A DNA stretch of 64,000 nt from Ceratotherium simum simum (GCF_000283155.1 NW_004454179.1:11684973-11748972); one strand, 5' to 3'; positions 25,301 through 41,600 are shown, numbered from the stretch's first letter. Notes: generated from the letters alone by a model not told the origin. A program made the numbers and translations.

Positions 25301-26738
25301 ACTCTCTACCTTTGCGGCCCTCTGGCTGACCATCCTGGACTTCATGGACAAGTACATGCACGCAGGCTCCAGCGACTTACTAGTACGTTCTGTGTCAGCC
25401 CAACTCCCGTTGCCTGCTTCCTCTCCCACTTGTTGGGAAGACTTGCTGTTTTCCCCTTGGTGGCTACCTCCTCCTTACCATATTCCACCATGCCCTGTTT
25501 CCTATTCTCATGGTCCCACTGCTGGCTGCAGTCAGAGGCCATCCCTGAGTCTCTGAAGAACATGCTTCTGGTGATGGACACAGCGGAGATTTTCCACAGT
25601 GCAGATGCCCGAGGAGGCAAACCCTCAGCCCTCTGGGAGATCACCTGGGAGCGCATTGACTGTTTTCTGCCCCACCTACGAGATGAGCTCTTCAAGCAGA
25701 CTGTCATCCAGGGTAAGGGGCTCAGCCCAACTTCATCAAAAAGAGTCCAGAGCTAATTAGTTCTCTGTGCCCTAGCAGGGTGGGAAGACTGCTGGGGAGC
25801 CAGGGTTCTGCTTGACAGAAAGCACTAAGAGCTGCCATCTGGATTCTCTACCCTCCCCAGACCCCATACCTGTGGAGCCTCATGCCCAAAAACCTCTGGC
25901 CTCAGCCCACTTGACTCCTGCTGCTGGTGACACCAGGACACCTGGCCACCCACCTCTTCCAGAGATGCCCTCTGAGCTGGGGGCCTGTGGTGAGTCCCTT
26001 TGGGCTAGCCTGCTCAGTTTTAAGCAGGAAGTAGGAAGCCTAGGAGGAGGCCCAGGGCAGCTTGGGATTGCTGCTGAACATGGGCTGTGAGCCAGGGGGA
26101 AGGAGGGAACCAGAGAATCCTGTTCGCCTGCTCTTCTGTGGGAAATGGCAGTATCAAATAAGCTATGATGAGCTGCAGCTTGAGATTTTCAGGCTTAGGA
26201 GGAGAAGGCTGGATCGGGGACTTGGAATGAATATGCAGAGATTCTAGTAAAGACCAGACCAAAATTAACCTGACTGGAGGTACAGCAAAGGAAGTAGAGG
26301 GTAAATATAAGGTAGCTGGACATTGGAATGGGTTTTGAGGGGAGACTCCCAACTATTTAGCCTGAGAGGGGTCATTTTGCTCACAGGAATGGGGAGGAGG
26401 AACGGCTGGGGAATGGGAGGCAAGGAGTCTTATGCAGCCACCTTGCTCTCCCTATAGACTTTGAGAAGCCCGAGGGCCCCCGACCTGCGAACAGCAGCTC
26501 CCCTGGATCATCTGTGGCGTCTAGCCCCAGAAGGCTGAGCCCTACCCCAGATGGGCCTCCACCCCTGGCTCAGCCCCCACTGATCCTGCAGCCCTTGGCC
26601 TCCCCACTGCAGGTGGGCGTGCCACCCATGACTCTGCCCATCATCCTCAACCCTGCTCTCATCGAGGCCACCTCACCAGTGCCCCTCCTGGCCACACCCC
26701 GCCCCACAGACCCCATGCCCACCTCCGAGGTCAACTAA
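1371..26738 (+). CDS. GBF1: GBF1, Golgi brefeldin A-resistant ARF guanine exchange factor (3' part, 36 coding exons)
   Basis: GBF1 loads GTP on ARF1 at the cis-Golgi and ER-Golgi intermediate compartment and drives COPI recruitment. Exons: 1371-1489, 2018-2126, 2640-2700, 3950-4004, 7688-7835, 8172-8395, 8909-9074, 9516-9727, 10069-10167, 10973-11167, 11405-11594, 12407-12547, 12843-12931, 13894-14096, 14573-14696, 14980-15105, 15375-15457, 16096-16332, 16600-16693, 17057-17233, 17564-17628, 17716-17839, 18041-18112, 18260-18354, 18613-18766, 21803-22028, 22539-22699, 22833-23079, 23204-23409, 24292-24442, 24549-24679, 24884-24985, 25269-25382, 25532-25712, 25861-25989, 26458-26738. All introns are GT-AG and phases agree throughout. 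The HUS box (NYDCD) is in exon 10973-11167. The Sec7 domain starts in 13894-14096, with the catalytic glutamate (FRLPGEAP) at 14646-14648. A proline-rich tail ends in TSEVN and a stop at 26736-26738. The visible part encodes about 1763 codons and fits human GBF1 (1859 aa) lacking its first ~98 residues. Confidence 0.96.
3080..3163. repeat. Imperfect inverted repeat in GBF1 intron
   Basis: The left arm GGTGACTAACAGTCCTGG and the right arm, which reads in reverse complement GGTTACCAACAGTCTCGG, both continue into TTTGCCC. The loop is about 30 bp. The shape suggests an old non-autonomous DNA transposon, but I do not recognise the family. Confidence 0.5.
3285..3415 (+). mobile_element. L1M-type LINE 3' end fragment
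   Basis: The sequence GATAATGGGGGAGG followed by GAACCTAAAATTTCTCTAAA and an AAAA-rich end is typical of the 3' UTR end of old mammalian L1 copies. It is strongly 5'-truncated. Confidence 0.6.
4005..7687 (+). other. GBF1: GBF1 intron, 3.7 kb
   Basis: This intron lies between the exon ending NYVGTNMKK and the exon starting [11 protein letters not shown] see a pyrimidine-rich CTCCCT tract at 4829-4860 and AT-rich sequence after it. There is no confident interspersed repeat, RNA gene or extra exon. Confidence 0.7.
10355..10544 (+). repeat. ERE SINE
   Basis: The head GGGGCTGGCCCAGTGGTGTA, the tail TTAGCTCAGGGCGAATCTTC and an 18-A end mark a diverged ERE in a GBF1 intron. Similar sequence on both sides (AGCCCAGAGAG and ACCCCAGAGAA) is probably the target duplication. 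Confidence 0.88.
11866..12066 (+). repeat. ERE SINE
   Basis: The head GGGCCGGCCCGGTAGCGTA and tail TTAGCTCAGGGCCAATCTGC are followed by an (AAAAT)n-like end. Flanking GGATATAGGA and GGCTATAGGA look like a slightly decayed target duplication. Confidence 0.88.
17217..17281 (+). repeat. GBF1: 65-bp duplicated segment, copy 1 (GBF1 exon end plus splice donor)
   Basis: This segment covers the last 17 bases of the GBF1 exon ending at 17233 and the first 48 bases of its intron, including the donor GAG|GTAATT. It matches 18825-18889 at 62 of 65 positions in the same orientation. Because this copy is part of a coding exon, it is taken as the source. Confidence 0.95.
18825..18889 (+). repeat. GBF1: 65-bp duplicated segment, copy 2 (carries a copied splice donor)
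   Basis: This is a direct repeat of 17217-17281 placed in the intron after exon 18613-18766, about 1.6 kb downstream. Three mismatches separate the copies. The copied donor GAG|GTAATT at 18841/18842 is intact and lies 75 bases after the normal donor. Confidence 0.95.
19921..20138 (+). repeat. ERE SINE nested in L1
   Basis: A nearly complete tRNA-like head with a clear B box (GGGTTCGGATCCCGG) is followed by CTACTGGGGCTTTGG and an A tail. A 14-bp perfect target duplication (AAATGTAAAATGTA) flanks it. It is one of the less diverged copies in the window. Confidence 0.95.
20595..20838 (+). repeat. ERE SINE nested in L1 (second copy)
   Basis: The head GGGGCTGGCCCGGTGGCGCA, two tail modules (TTAGCCCAGGG and a second TTACTCAGGG) and an 18-A end are present. 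Flanking ATAGTGATA on both sides is the target duplication. Confidence 0.95.
23590..23800. repeat. Probable old LINE fragment
   Basis: The stretch reading GTACAAAGTTCAAAAGGTAC, then AGAGGCAACCACTGCCACCA and CCTTCCAGAGTTATTCTGTG looks like a common mammalian interspersed repeat. I cannot name the family with confidence. Confidence 0.35.
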
Positions 26739-27267
26739 GGCAAGCCCCTCAGAGATCAGGACCAGTACTTCCTAGCAGGCTGTCCCAGAGGCCACAAACT
26801 CTTCAGGCCCAGCCCAAGCTGCTGTCGCTGCTACTTGGATGGGGACCTGAAACAGAGAACTTTTATAGCCCCTCCTGGGACCCACAATCAGACTGCAGGA
26901 CCTTCATCCTCCTCTGCTTTCCATTCCTGGGGATCCAACCTGAGAGTGCACTCAGGTATCATCTGCAGTCTGGCAGCTCTGGGGAGGCATCACTGTGCCA
27001 GCCCTGCAATGCCCACCCTCACCCCCTCCTGCCTGTGGTCAGGCATTGAGAGCCAAGCCAACCACTCTGCACTTTGTTTCCCTCTCCCATTCCCACTCAT
27101 ATCAGCCCTGGGCCACCTCCTCCAGTTCTTCCTTTTATTAATTAGTTGGTCAGTTTGGAGAGTTGATTGGCACCATAGAGGGTGGGCAGGTGGGCCTGGA
27201 TGGGGGGACTGCCCACAGGAGCATGTACATATGGAAAAACAGGACAACAATGGACTTTTTATGATGT

Positions 27268-27273
27268 AATAAA
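27268..27273 (+). terminator. GBF1: GBF1 polyadenylation signal AATAAA
   Basis: A canonical AATAAA lies about 530 bases after the GBF1 stop, followed by a T-rich element from about 27298. The cleavage site is expected near 27290. The 3' UTR (26739 to about 27290) holds no other clear element. Confidence 0.85.
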
Positions 27274-29032
27274 TGTCTTAGTACCAACATCACTGCCTTT
27301 CCTTCTGTTTTCCTTCTGGAGCTTGAGGGCGCCATGTTAAAGGGATACTCAGGACTTGAGCCTTGCATCAACAGAAGTGAGGCCGAGCCTACCAACATTC
27401 TGGCCATGTGGCCCCCGGCTACCAGCCAGCCAGATACCAGGACTGGGGTCAGGATTCCTTCACCACTGCTGCCACCCCCACCACCACCACTACAGCAGTG
27501 CGCCCTTGTCACTCAAGATGTGTCAGGGGCTTGGGCAGTTGTCCGCTTCCCTAACTGCTCCAAGGGAGACACCTGAGACAGCCTAGGCTGGGGTCAAAAG
27601 GAAGGTGAACCAGAGCTGAGCTGTAGTTATTCAGAAGTCTTTCTTCAAATGTGCCTCGTGGTCCAGGAGCACAAAGGAGCCCATGGGGCTTAGGAGTGGG
27701 GGACCATCTTGTCCACAGCTGTGATCATGTGTTTCTGGGCACAGGGCATTCATTTTGGCCCAAAACTGAGGAGGGACGATTTCTTCCTGCCCCACAGCCT
27801 CCATCCATCCCAGTCACTGAAGCATGATTGGAGGACGCCTCCCCTTCTTTCCCTTTGTGTCAGGGTAAGACAAGTGGGAGTGTGCATGGGGCAGGCAGTG
27901 TGGCTCCTGCAGAGCCGAGGTACTGTGGGTGGGATGCAGAATGCTATATATTAAGCTTTGCCAAGTAAAGCATCTACACCATCTTGGCTTCCTTCTCCAC
28001 AATGGTCCCTTCCTGCTCTGGGGAAAGGGGAAGGCAGGGAGTGGTACCCTGTTGTACTACCAGCTGGCCTCCCCCATGGAGAGTTAAGGGCACTCACCCT
28101 CTTCATTTGGGCCCAGCTGGCTATGTGATCATTCAGCACCTCAGGCTTCCCTTTGCTTAGCACAAGCTCATGGATGTTGCTGGGAGTTTGGACCTCTGTA
28201 AGTGCCTCCCTTGGGTGTAGAAAAGAGCGCCTTGGAAATGGGGACAGCCTGATGTGGAAAAATACTGACATGAGACCTGAAGCTCCTACAGTAATTTCTC
28301 TCTCTTCTCTTCCTTCTCCCCCAAGTAGTCCAGACCATGACTGATTTCCACACTCACCAGAAGCCTCACCTGACCCTACCCCTCAGAAAATTAGGAGTAT
28401 GACTGCACTCTGGATCTGCACTTTTCTGAATGGGTACAGAAAAGCCTGGGTCTATAGTCAGGTAGATACTAGGGCCCTTGGCTTCAGCTATGATGTCTCT
28501 GTTTTCCCATCTGAACCCCACAGGCTCTGCCTTTAGAAGCTTCCACGTATTTTCCTGTGGGGGAAATAATGTTGGCTGCTGCAGAGAACTCTGAAGGCCA
28601 TCCTATGAACAAAGGAATATGACAAGCCTTTGTCCCACAGTCTGCAAATATTGGGAAAGAAGCTGGAGTTATTGCAAATTGACCCTCTCCTGGCTTCTTA
28701 GCAAAGAAAAACATTTGTCAGAAGTCTCATTCTGTTACAGAAAGATCATCTGACACATACATGACTTGTGTTGTTGACAATGTCTCTGAGAAGGGAAAGG
28801 AAGCTACAAGAGAAACTAATATAAAGGCCTTAATTCTGACCAACAAGGAAGAATGGCTTGGTGATGTGGAAGTGACAAAAAACTTTGTGGGAAAGTAATA
28901 GTGTAATCTGGAGGGATATACTGGTCTTAATGGTATCTCCTGTAAGAACTCTAGGATAGCAGATTTCAAAAAGGCCAGAGGAAAGCTAGAGACCTAAGAC
29001 CCTAACATGGAGAAGTGATATTGTGGGAGCAC

Positions 29033-29200
29033 CTATATGTCTAAATATTAAGTGCACTGCTCACACAACCTTGTATTTACTCCTCTTACAAGGGAGGCAA
29101 CAGGTTCAGAGAGGCCCAGTCCCAGTCCCTGGGAAGTTAGAGAGTTGGGACTCAAACCCAGGTCTGTCTCACTCTAAACCTCATGGTCTTTCCTATGACA
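29033..29200 (-). repeat. MIR SINE fragment
   Basis: AGGTTCAGAGAGGCCCAGTC followed by GTTGGGACTCAAACCCAGG is the reverse complement of the MIR core and tRNA-like part. It is strongly diverged. Confidence 0.6.
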
Positions 29201-29861
29201 CTTCCTCAATTCAAAAGTAGTGGTGGTGGTAGTGTGGAAACCCTCCAGAGCTACACACGTTTTCTGTAGCTTCTCATGAAGAATAAAAGGTTGAGCATCT
29301 GAAGAAATAGGCTGTTACCTAGTGAGCTAAGAGTTCACTAGAAAACTGGAAAGAGAAGCACATAACCAAGAATTAATGAATTTTCCAAGCACATAAGAAT
29401 GATATCAGGAAGGATGAACTACAGAATTAGCTACAATGGACACACACCTTCCCCACCCCCCACCAAAAAAAAAAAATGCTAGGAACAACAAAAATGTGGC
29501 TACTTGAGCCCTTAGGTACTTACCTTTGTTGAGGGCTCACTGCTTGGGAGATAGTGGCTGTGAGAAAACAGGAACCACTCAGAGGCCCCTGGGCTTCAGC
29601 TGAGGAGAAGGAACTTTAGTTCAAGTAAACATTTCATCACCCCCTCTTTGAAATAGCCTTCATTCGGCTTCTGAGACACTAGTTTTTCTTAGTTCTCCCC
29701 TCCTTCACTAGCCATGCCTTTTCAATTTCCTTTGTTGGCTCCTCCTCATCTCCACAGCCTCTGAACATTAGAATGCCACAGAGCTTAGCCTTTCTCCTCA
29801 AATCCTTTCTCTACACTCAATTGCTGGGTGATGTTGTCCACTGTCAAGACTTTAAATGCCA

Positions 29862-30057
29862 TCGCGTCCCACATACAGCAACTGGAAGGATGTGCAACTA
29901 TGACGTACAGCTATCTACTGGGGCTTTGGGGAAAAAAAGGGAGGAGGGTTGGCAATAGATGTTAGCTCAGAGCCGGTCTTCCTCAGCAAAAAGAGGAGGA
30001 TTGGCATGGATGTTAGCTCAGGGCTGATCTCACAAAAAAATAAAAATAAAAAATAAA
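29862..30057 (+). repeat. ERE SINE, 5'-truncated
   Basis: It starts within the family consensus at CGTCCCACATACAGCAACTG and keeps both tail modules (TTAGCTCAGAGCC and TTAGCTCAGGGCTGATCT) and an A-rich end. The tRNA-like head is missing. Confidence 0.85.
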
Positions 30058-30147
30058 TACCATCCATTACACTGACTTTATGCCCAACTACCCCTCATCA
30101 TCTCTTGCATGCTGTGTAGGCTCTCAAATATAACAAACTTAAGAAGG

Positions 30148-30337
30148 GCCGGCCCTGTGGCTTAGCGGTTAAGTGCGTGCGCTCCGCTGCTGGCGGCCCG
30201 GGTTCGGATCCCGGGCGCGCAGCAACGCACGGCTTCTCAGGCCATGCTGAGGCCGTGTCCCACATACAGCAACTAGAAGGATGTGCAGCTATGACATACA
30301 ACTATCTACTGGGGCTTTGGTGGAAAAATAAATAAAT
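30148..30337 (+). repeat. ERE SINE, interrupted by assembly gap
   Basis: The head GGCCGGCCCTGTGGCTTAG and B box GGTTCGGATCCCGG are intact. The element runs into AATAAATAAAT and then into unknown bases, so its tail length is not known. Confidence 0.92.
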
Positions 30338-30437
30338 NNNNNNNNNNNNNNNNNNNNNNNNNNNNNNNNNNNNNNNNNNNNNNNNNNNNNNNNNNNNNNN
30401 NNNNNNNNNNNNNNNNNNNNNNNNNNNNNNNNNNNNN
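30338..30437. other. Assembly gap (100 N)
   Basis: Exactly 100 unknown bases follow the A-rich tail of an ERE. The round number suggests a placeholder rather than a measured size. Confidence 0.99.
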
Positions 30438-30452
30438 AGAAGAAAAATTCTT

Positions 30453-30730
30453 GGGGCTGCCCCGGTGGCTTAGTGGTTAAGTTCACGTGTTCCATTTCGG
30501 CGGCCTAGGGTTCGCCAGTTGGGATCCTGGGCGCGGACCTACTCACCGCTCATCAAGCCATGCTGAGGTGGCATCCCACATAGAAGAGCTACAACTCTAC
30601 AACTATGATACACAACTATGTACTGGGGCTTTGGGGAGGAAAAAGAAAAAAGAGAAAGATTGGCAACAGATGTTAGTGTAGGGCTAATCTTCCGCAATAA
30701 ATGAATGAACAAATGAATGAATGAATGAAT
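30453..30730 (+). repeat. ERE SINE with (GAAT)n tail
   Basis: The head GGGGCTGCCCCGGTGGCTTA and the tail TTAGTGTAGGGCTAATCTTCC are followed by a short GAAT tetranucleotide run instead of a pure A tract. A perfect 12-bp target duplication GAAAAATTCTTG flanks it (30441-30452 and 30731-30742). Confidence 0.92.
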
Positions 30731-30989
30731 GAAAAATTCTTGATCACCCCCTACAAATCTGCTCCTCCCCCAGTCTGCCCCATATCACTACAGGGCAACT
30801 CCATTCTTCCAGGTTCTTATGCCAAAAACCTCCCCCCTTTTCTCACATCCTACATCCCATCCCTCAGCAAGTCTTGTTGCTTCTTTCTTATCTGTCTAGA
30901 ATGTGACTATTTCTCATCATCCTCACCCACTACCACCCAAGTCTAAGCCATGGTCTATTGGACTACTGGTCTCCTTCCTTCATTCTAGT

Positions 30990-31410
30990 TCCACACTCTC
31001 TATACTCTACTCTCCACACAGCAGCCAAATGGATCTGTTTAAAACATGTCATATCATTTTCACTCCACTGTTCAAAACCCTTCACTGGCTTTCCATCTCA
31101 TTCAGAATAAAATCCAGAGTTCCTACTTTATCCCACCTACCTAACCTTCTTGCTGTTCCTCAAATATACCAAACACATTCATATCAGACCTTTCCACTGC
31201 TAGTCCCTCCACCTGGAATGCTCTTCCCTCAAATATCCACAGAACTCCCTCACTTTTTTCAAGTCACTATTGAAATGTTACCTCATCAGAGAAAATGTCC
31301 TGACTGCCACACAGAAAACCCTGTCACTCTCTATCCCCTAAACTACTTTATTTTTCTCCATAGCACTTACCACCAACTGACGTATTATACATCCATTTGA
31401 TTTTTGAAAA
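30990..31410 (+). mobile_element. L2 LINE 3' fragment
   Basis: The stretch with CAAAACCCTTCACTGGCTTT, CACCTGGAATGCTCTTCCCT and ACCTCATCAGAGAAAATGTC follows the L2 3' region in order. Open frames across it are remnants or chance. Confidence 0.75.
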
Positions 31411-31643
31411 CAGGGACATTGTTTTCTAGCGTAAGCCCTCACTGCTTGTTGTTGAATGAGTGGACTAAATTTATGGTGCCTCTGCTCCAGGCTAGGCCTA
31501 GTGCTAGGGCTGGGCACAGAAATAGAGACAATCATTAGGTTGGAAATTAGTGGAACCAACAATGAAGAGGTTTCTTAAGCCTAGATAGAAAAGGCTATAG
31601 CAACTGACAATAAACTTCAAGTCAGTTAAAATATCCAGGCCAT

Positions 31644-31960
31644 GGGCCGGCCCCATGGCTTGGCAGTTGGGTGCACGCACTCCGCTACTGGCGGACCGGG
31701 TTCGGATCCCGGGCGCGCACCGATGTACCGCTTGTCCAGCCATGCTGAGGCAGCGTCCCACATACAGCAACTAAGAAGGATGTGCAACTATGACATACAA
31801 CTATGTACTGGGGCTTTGGGGAGAAAAAGGGAGAAGAAAAAGGAGGAGGATTGGCAATAGATTTTAGCTCAGGGCTGGTCTTCCTCAGCAAAAAGAGGAG
31901 GATTGGCATGGATGTTAGCTCAGGGCTGATCTTCCTCACAAAAATAAAAAAATTAAAAAA
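31644..31960 (+). repeat. ERE SINE, long form with two tail modules
   Basis: The head GGGCCGGCCCCATGGCTTGG, B box GGTTCGGATCCCGG and two TTAGCTCAGGG modules are present. ATCCAGGCCA on both sides is the target duplication. It carries an extra polypurine insert around 31828-31850. Confidence 0.92.
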
Positions 31961-31964
31961 TCCA

Positions 31965-32075
31965 GGCCAGCACTGGGAATTGGTGGAGCTGACTGATGGG
32001 TAAATAGGGGTTCATTATACTATTTCTCCACTCTTTATATGTTTGAAATTTTCTATAATAAAGGTTTTGCTTTTT
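31965..32075 (+). mobile_element. L1M 3' end fragment
   Basis: GGGTAAATAGGGGTTCATTA, then ATGTTTGAAATTTTCTATAA and TAAAGG match the terminal sequence of old mammalian L1 copies. It lies directly after the ERE above, so the ERE probably inserted into it. Confidence 0.6.
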
Positions 32076-32439
32076 AAAAATCTTCAGGTAAATTACATCT
32101 CAGAATCTTATAACTAAAATAGCTCTACCTCTTTGGGTACTTTTAGAGACGTTGTGGAGACTGGAAGAATTCATGCCAATTTCAACTGGTGGTTTATGAG
32201 CACTTTGAAAGGACAGTCGTGATCAGTGGCAACCAGCACAGGTTCACAAAGTTGGAGTATACCAAACTAACCTCATTCCAGGTTAAGAGTTAAGGATCTG
32301 ATTTACCAGGGGCCTATAGTGGACAATATCCCTGGATTTCAGCAAATTGTTTGATAGTATCTTATATTTACTTGAGAGGCCCACAGTGGGGTGGAAAGGC
32401 CTGCTTTGTTTTATACAGATTTGGGGAAAAGAGCTTCGT

Positions 32440-32635
32440 CCTAGAGTTAACAGACTGGTTTGAATTCTCACTCTTTCCTTTTCTAGCTGTGTATTTGGTT
32501 GTGTTACTTCACCTCTCTGAGCATTAATTAATTTATTCATCAGTAAAGTAAAGGTAACATTTACCTTCTAGGGTTGTTGGGAGGAAGAATAAGAACTTAT
32601 ACTAAAGTACCTTAACACAGTACCTAGCACATTCC
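32440..32635 (+). repeat. MIR SINE
   Basis: TGGTTTGAATTCTCACTCTT, then AGCTGTGTATTTGG, CACCTCTCTGAGC and GGGTTGTTGGGAGGA, ending TACCTAGCACATTCC, follow the MIR consensus in order. Confidence 0.8.
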
Positions 32636-33557
32636 ATTTTCCGGCAAGATGAAGAGGAGGGGGAAGTAACAGGAAATAGAGAGTCCAAATTAAGGGCCAT
32701 AATGATCTCCCTTTATGCAGAGCTAGTGCGGGCCTGTAATTCCATTAGGAAGAAGGGCAGGGATAAATTGCGGGAAAGATCTGAAACAACAGCCTGTGTT
32801 CCACCGTGAGCCTAAGGGAGGATGACTCCAGGAATGGAGATTACTCACGGAATCGCCTAAAGAGAAACTCTACCAACCAGAGATGTCCAGCCTAGGAGTC
32901 AGTACTTTGTGAAATCCTATACTGACCTTGCTGCCCACTAGTGTTCAAGAGGAAGTTGAGAAATATATAAAAGGCAATTTCCTACATCGGAAGAATTTTG
33001 ACCTATTGAGATTTTGCACGCATTTTCAATTCTAATATGAGCTCCTGAGCTCAAGTGGGTCTGAAAGTCTGGCTCGCTATGAACCTGCCATTTATATAAG
33101 AGGTTTTAGGTCGGGATTGTCCCTTCCAGGGGAGGATTACGGAGATTCCGTGAGGCTCCAGAAAGGCCGCCAGATGGCGCCCTGCGACCGACTGAAAAAT
33201 CAACTTCCTTCCTCTTCCCCTAACTCTTCCTGGCAGCAGGGTCCCGCTCCGAGCGGGGCACCGCAGGGCTGGGGCCCGCCAGCTTCCCCCTGGGGTTCCC
33301 CAGCTTCAGAGGTGGCCAAGCGTTAGGCACAGCATAAGCCAAGTAGCAGACTGGGCTGCCAGCCGTCTGGGGCAGGCCTGGGTGGGTGAGAAGACCGGAG
33401 CCGGGGCCCTCGGCCCGGGAATGACAGTCAGTCAGCGGATCCCGCCTCAGGCTGATCCCCCAGCCAGAGCTCACGGCTGGGTGACAGGCATCCCCACTCC
33501 CGGCTCCCCGCGCTGCGCGAATCTTTTCCCCTCTAAGAGGCGCACCTGAGTCGCTCC

Positions 33558-33764
33558 CGATTGGCTGCGCGAGTCCGGGAGTTAAACTTTCAGCCAATGA
33601 AAAAGGGCATGGGGCGTGACGCACGCACACGTCACGGGAATTCCCCCCTCCCGGGGGCGGAAAAGGGGCTTTCCCGGCTGGAGCCCTGGTGGCTGGAGAG
33701 GTGTCGCGACCCGTCCGAGGTGGGTCGGGCCGGGAGAGAAGCCGGAACCGGAGCCGCCGCCGCG
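33558..33764 (+). promoter_or_regulatory. NFKB2: NFKB2 upstream promoter and non-coding first exon
   Basis: Within a CpG island lie an inverted CCAAT box (ATTGG at 33560-33564), a forward CCAAT box (33594-33598), a palindromic kappa-B site GGGAATTCCC (33636-33645) and a second kappa-B-like site GGGGCTTTCC (33665-33674). The transcript probably starts after these and is spliced at the donor CGCG|GTGAGT at 33764/33765. Human NFKB2 is known to have more than one promoter with kappa-B sites, which allows autoregulation. The start site here is inferred. Confidence 0.7.
33636..33645. promoter_or_regulatory. NFKB2: Kappa-B site GGGAATTCCC
   Basis: This is a perfect palindromic NF-kappa-B/Rel binding consensus located in the first NFKB2 promoter, about 120 bases before the first donor. 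Confidence 0.75.
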
Positions 33765-33867
33765 GTGAGTGGCGAGGTCCAGACCTCCCGGGTGCCCGGG
33801 ACACGGGGAAGGGCGGGAAGAGGGCCCTTACCTGACTCTGAGCCCGGGGCTGGAGAGCGGCTTATGC

Positions 33868-34290
33868 ACGCGCGCGCGCGCGCGAACACACACACACAGA
33901 TCACACACACGAACAAGACACACAGATACACATCGACATCCATGTACAAAGACATGCCGACCCGTACGTACACCTACACGTATGCCAGCGTGTGTATAGC
34001 ATTGCCCATGCAGTCGACTCGCACACACATGCACACGCAAACATGCTCCCACAGATGTCTGGACCCATACTATTCACGTACAAACTCAAAGACAGGTTCA
34101 CCTGTGCCCTTACATATCAAGACATGCTCAGGCATGTGTCCACACTGAGAAGTTTAAGGACGCTCACCTGTACACAGACATGCTGACTGGCACACGCATG
34201 TTGACGCCATGCACACACAACACGCACGCAAGCACATGGGCCGAAACACACTGGTATACCTGTGATGGAGAGACACACATGTATTACACA
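33868..34290 (+). repeat. (CG)n/(CA)n alternating purine-pyrimidine tract in NFKB2 first intron
   Basis: A run of CG dinucleotides at about 33869-33884 passes into (AC)n and then about 400 bases of degenerate ACACAC, ACATGC and CACACG units. The core is strongly prone to Z-DNA. It begins about 100 bases after the first-exon donor. Confidence 0.9.
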
Positions 34291-34799
34291 CGGCTCTGGG
34301 ACTGGGGCGGGGGTCGTGGGCACGCAGAGCAGGTGCAGTGGGAGAAGCAACAGCTGTTAAGATGTTTCGGGGAGAGGTAATAGAGGAGCCCATCCCAAGG
34401 AAGAGACACCTTTCCTCCCCCCGCCCGGTGGCCCCAGAGTCCGGTTCTCGGGGCAGAACCCCGGGGCCCCCCACTGGGAAGAGCCCCCGCCTACAGGCCT
34501 TCGGGGAGGAGGCCTTCCTACAGCAGGAATGTCCCCCCAAAAGCCCCCAGGGTGAATCAGCCGTGGCCTCCCTCGGGGTAGAAAATCCCAAGGTTGCTCC
34601 AGGACGGGGGAGGGGATGGAGGCAGACGTGGACCCGGACTGGAAGCCTCCCCCGGCCATGAAAGACCCTCTGGTCCCCGGCGCCTGCCTGGAGGGAGGAG
34701 GGGGCCCAACCCACACGGGGGCTTCCCTGGGGTCTGGTTGCCCCTCTGCCCACTGAGAGGCTACGGGCGCCCGCAGGCCAGAGACGACCGCGCGCCCCT

Positions 34800-34930
34800 C
34801 CCGCCGCGGGGGCGTGGCCAGTGGCGTCATTTCCAGGCCCGCCCCCTCCGGCCCCGCCTCCCCGCTGGTATTTTCGGGACTTTCCTAAGCTGTTCTAACT
34901 TTCCTGCCCCTTCCCCGGCCCAGCCCAGCC
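34800..34930 (+). promoter_or_regulatory. NFKB2: NFKB2 second promoter with kappa-B site
   Basis: GC-rich sequence with several CCGCCCC/GGGGCGTGG Sp1-like boxes leads to GGTATTTTC and a consensus kappa-B site GGGACTTTCC at 34876-34885. It lies about 200 bases before the acceptor of the coding exon. This fits the second of the two promoters described for human NFKB2; the start point is inferred. Confidence 0.6.
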
Positions 34931-35154
34931 CAGCTCCGGATCTCGCCCTCCACCGGATCTCGCCCGCCACACCCGGACGGGTGGCTGGAGGAGATCGGAC
35001 CCTCCCCCAAATCTGGGCCCCCCTTTCTCCCCCCACTCTCGTCCTGATCTCTCTCTCTCCCCGCCACTCCCCCCCACCTAAGGCGGGCGCCTGAAACTCT
35101 GGGAAACAGAACCCGGCCGGAGCCACCAGATAGAGCCGGGCCTAGCCCAGAGAC

Positions 35155-41347
<6,193 letters not shown>

Positions 41348-41449
41348 ACTGCCACCACCCACCAGCCCCCTTCCTGGGCCCCTCTGTACAGCATCCCTGC
41401 CTATTCCAGTTCTTATTTAACACCCCATGCCCACCCCTCAGTTGGGGCA

Positions 41450-41455
41450 AATAAA
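41450..41455 (+). terminator. NFKB2: NFKB2 polyadenylation signal AATAAA
   Basis: A canonical AATAAA lies 103 bases after the NFKB2 stop. Cleavage is expected near 41470-41475. The next gene, PSD, ends from the opposite direction about 140 bases further on. Confidence 0.9.
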
Positions 41456-41594
41456 GGATTCTCATGGGAAAGGATTCTTATTCCCAACTTATGGCAGCCC
41501 CAATGTGACTCTTGTCCCCGGAACCAGCTGCCTATCCTGGCCCCAAGCCAGACACGGTGAGAGAAGGAGGCCCAGCCGGCAAGTCCAGAGCAGT

Positions 41595-41600
41595 TTTAAT
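41595..41600 (-). terminator. PSD: PSD polyadenylation signal ATTAAA (minus strand)
   Basis: Read on the minus strand, ATTAAA lies about 560 bases after the PSD stop. It is the only good hexamer near the expected end of the 3' UTR, so PSD probably ends near 41575-41580. Confidence 0.7.

Larger units (their letters stand above)
27291..33550. other. GBF1-NFKB2 intergenic region
   Basis: No protein-coding exon is supported here. From left to right it holds about 1.7 kb of unique-looking sequence, a MIR, five ERE SINEs (one cut by an assembly gap), an L2 fragment, an L1 3' end and another MIR. GC rises sharply after about 33100, where the NFKB2 CpG island begins. Confidence 0.75.

Noticed and set aside
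30903..31400. A 165-codon open frame in the intergenic region
   Set aside because: The sequence is an L2 LINE 3' fragment, which is non-coding. The frame is chance.
33561..34148. A 195-codon open frame across the NFKB2 first promoter
   Set aside because: It spans the promoter, the first donor and the CG/CA repeat, and lies upstream of the true MESCYDP start.
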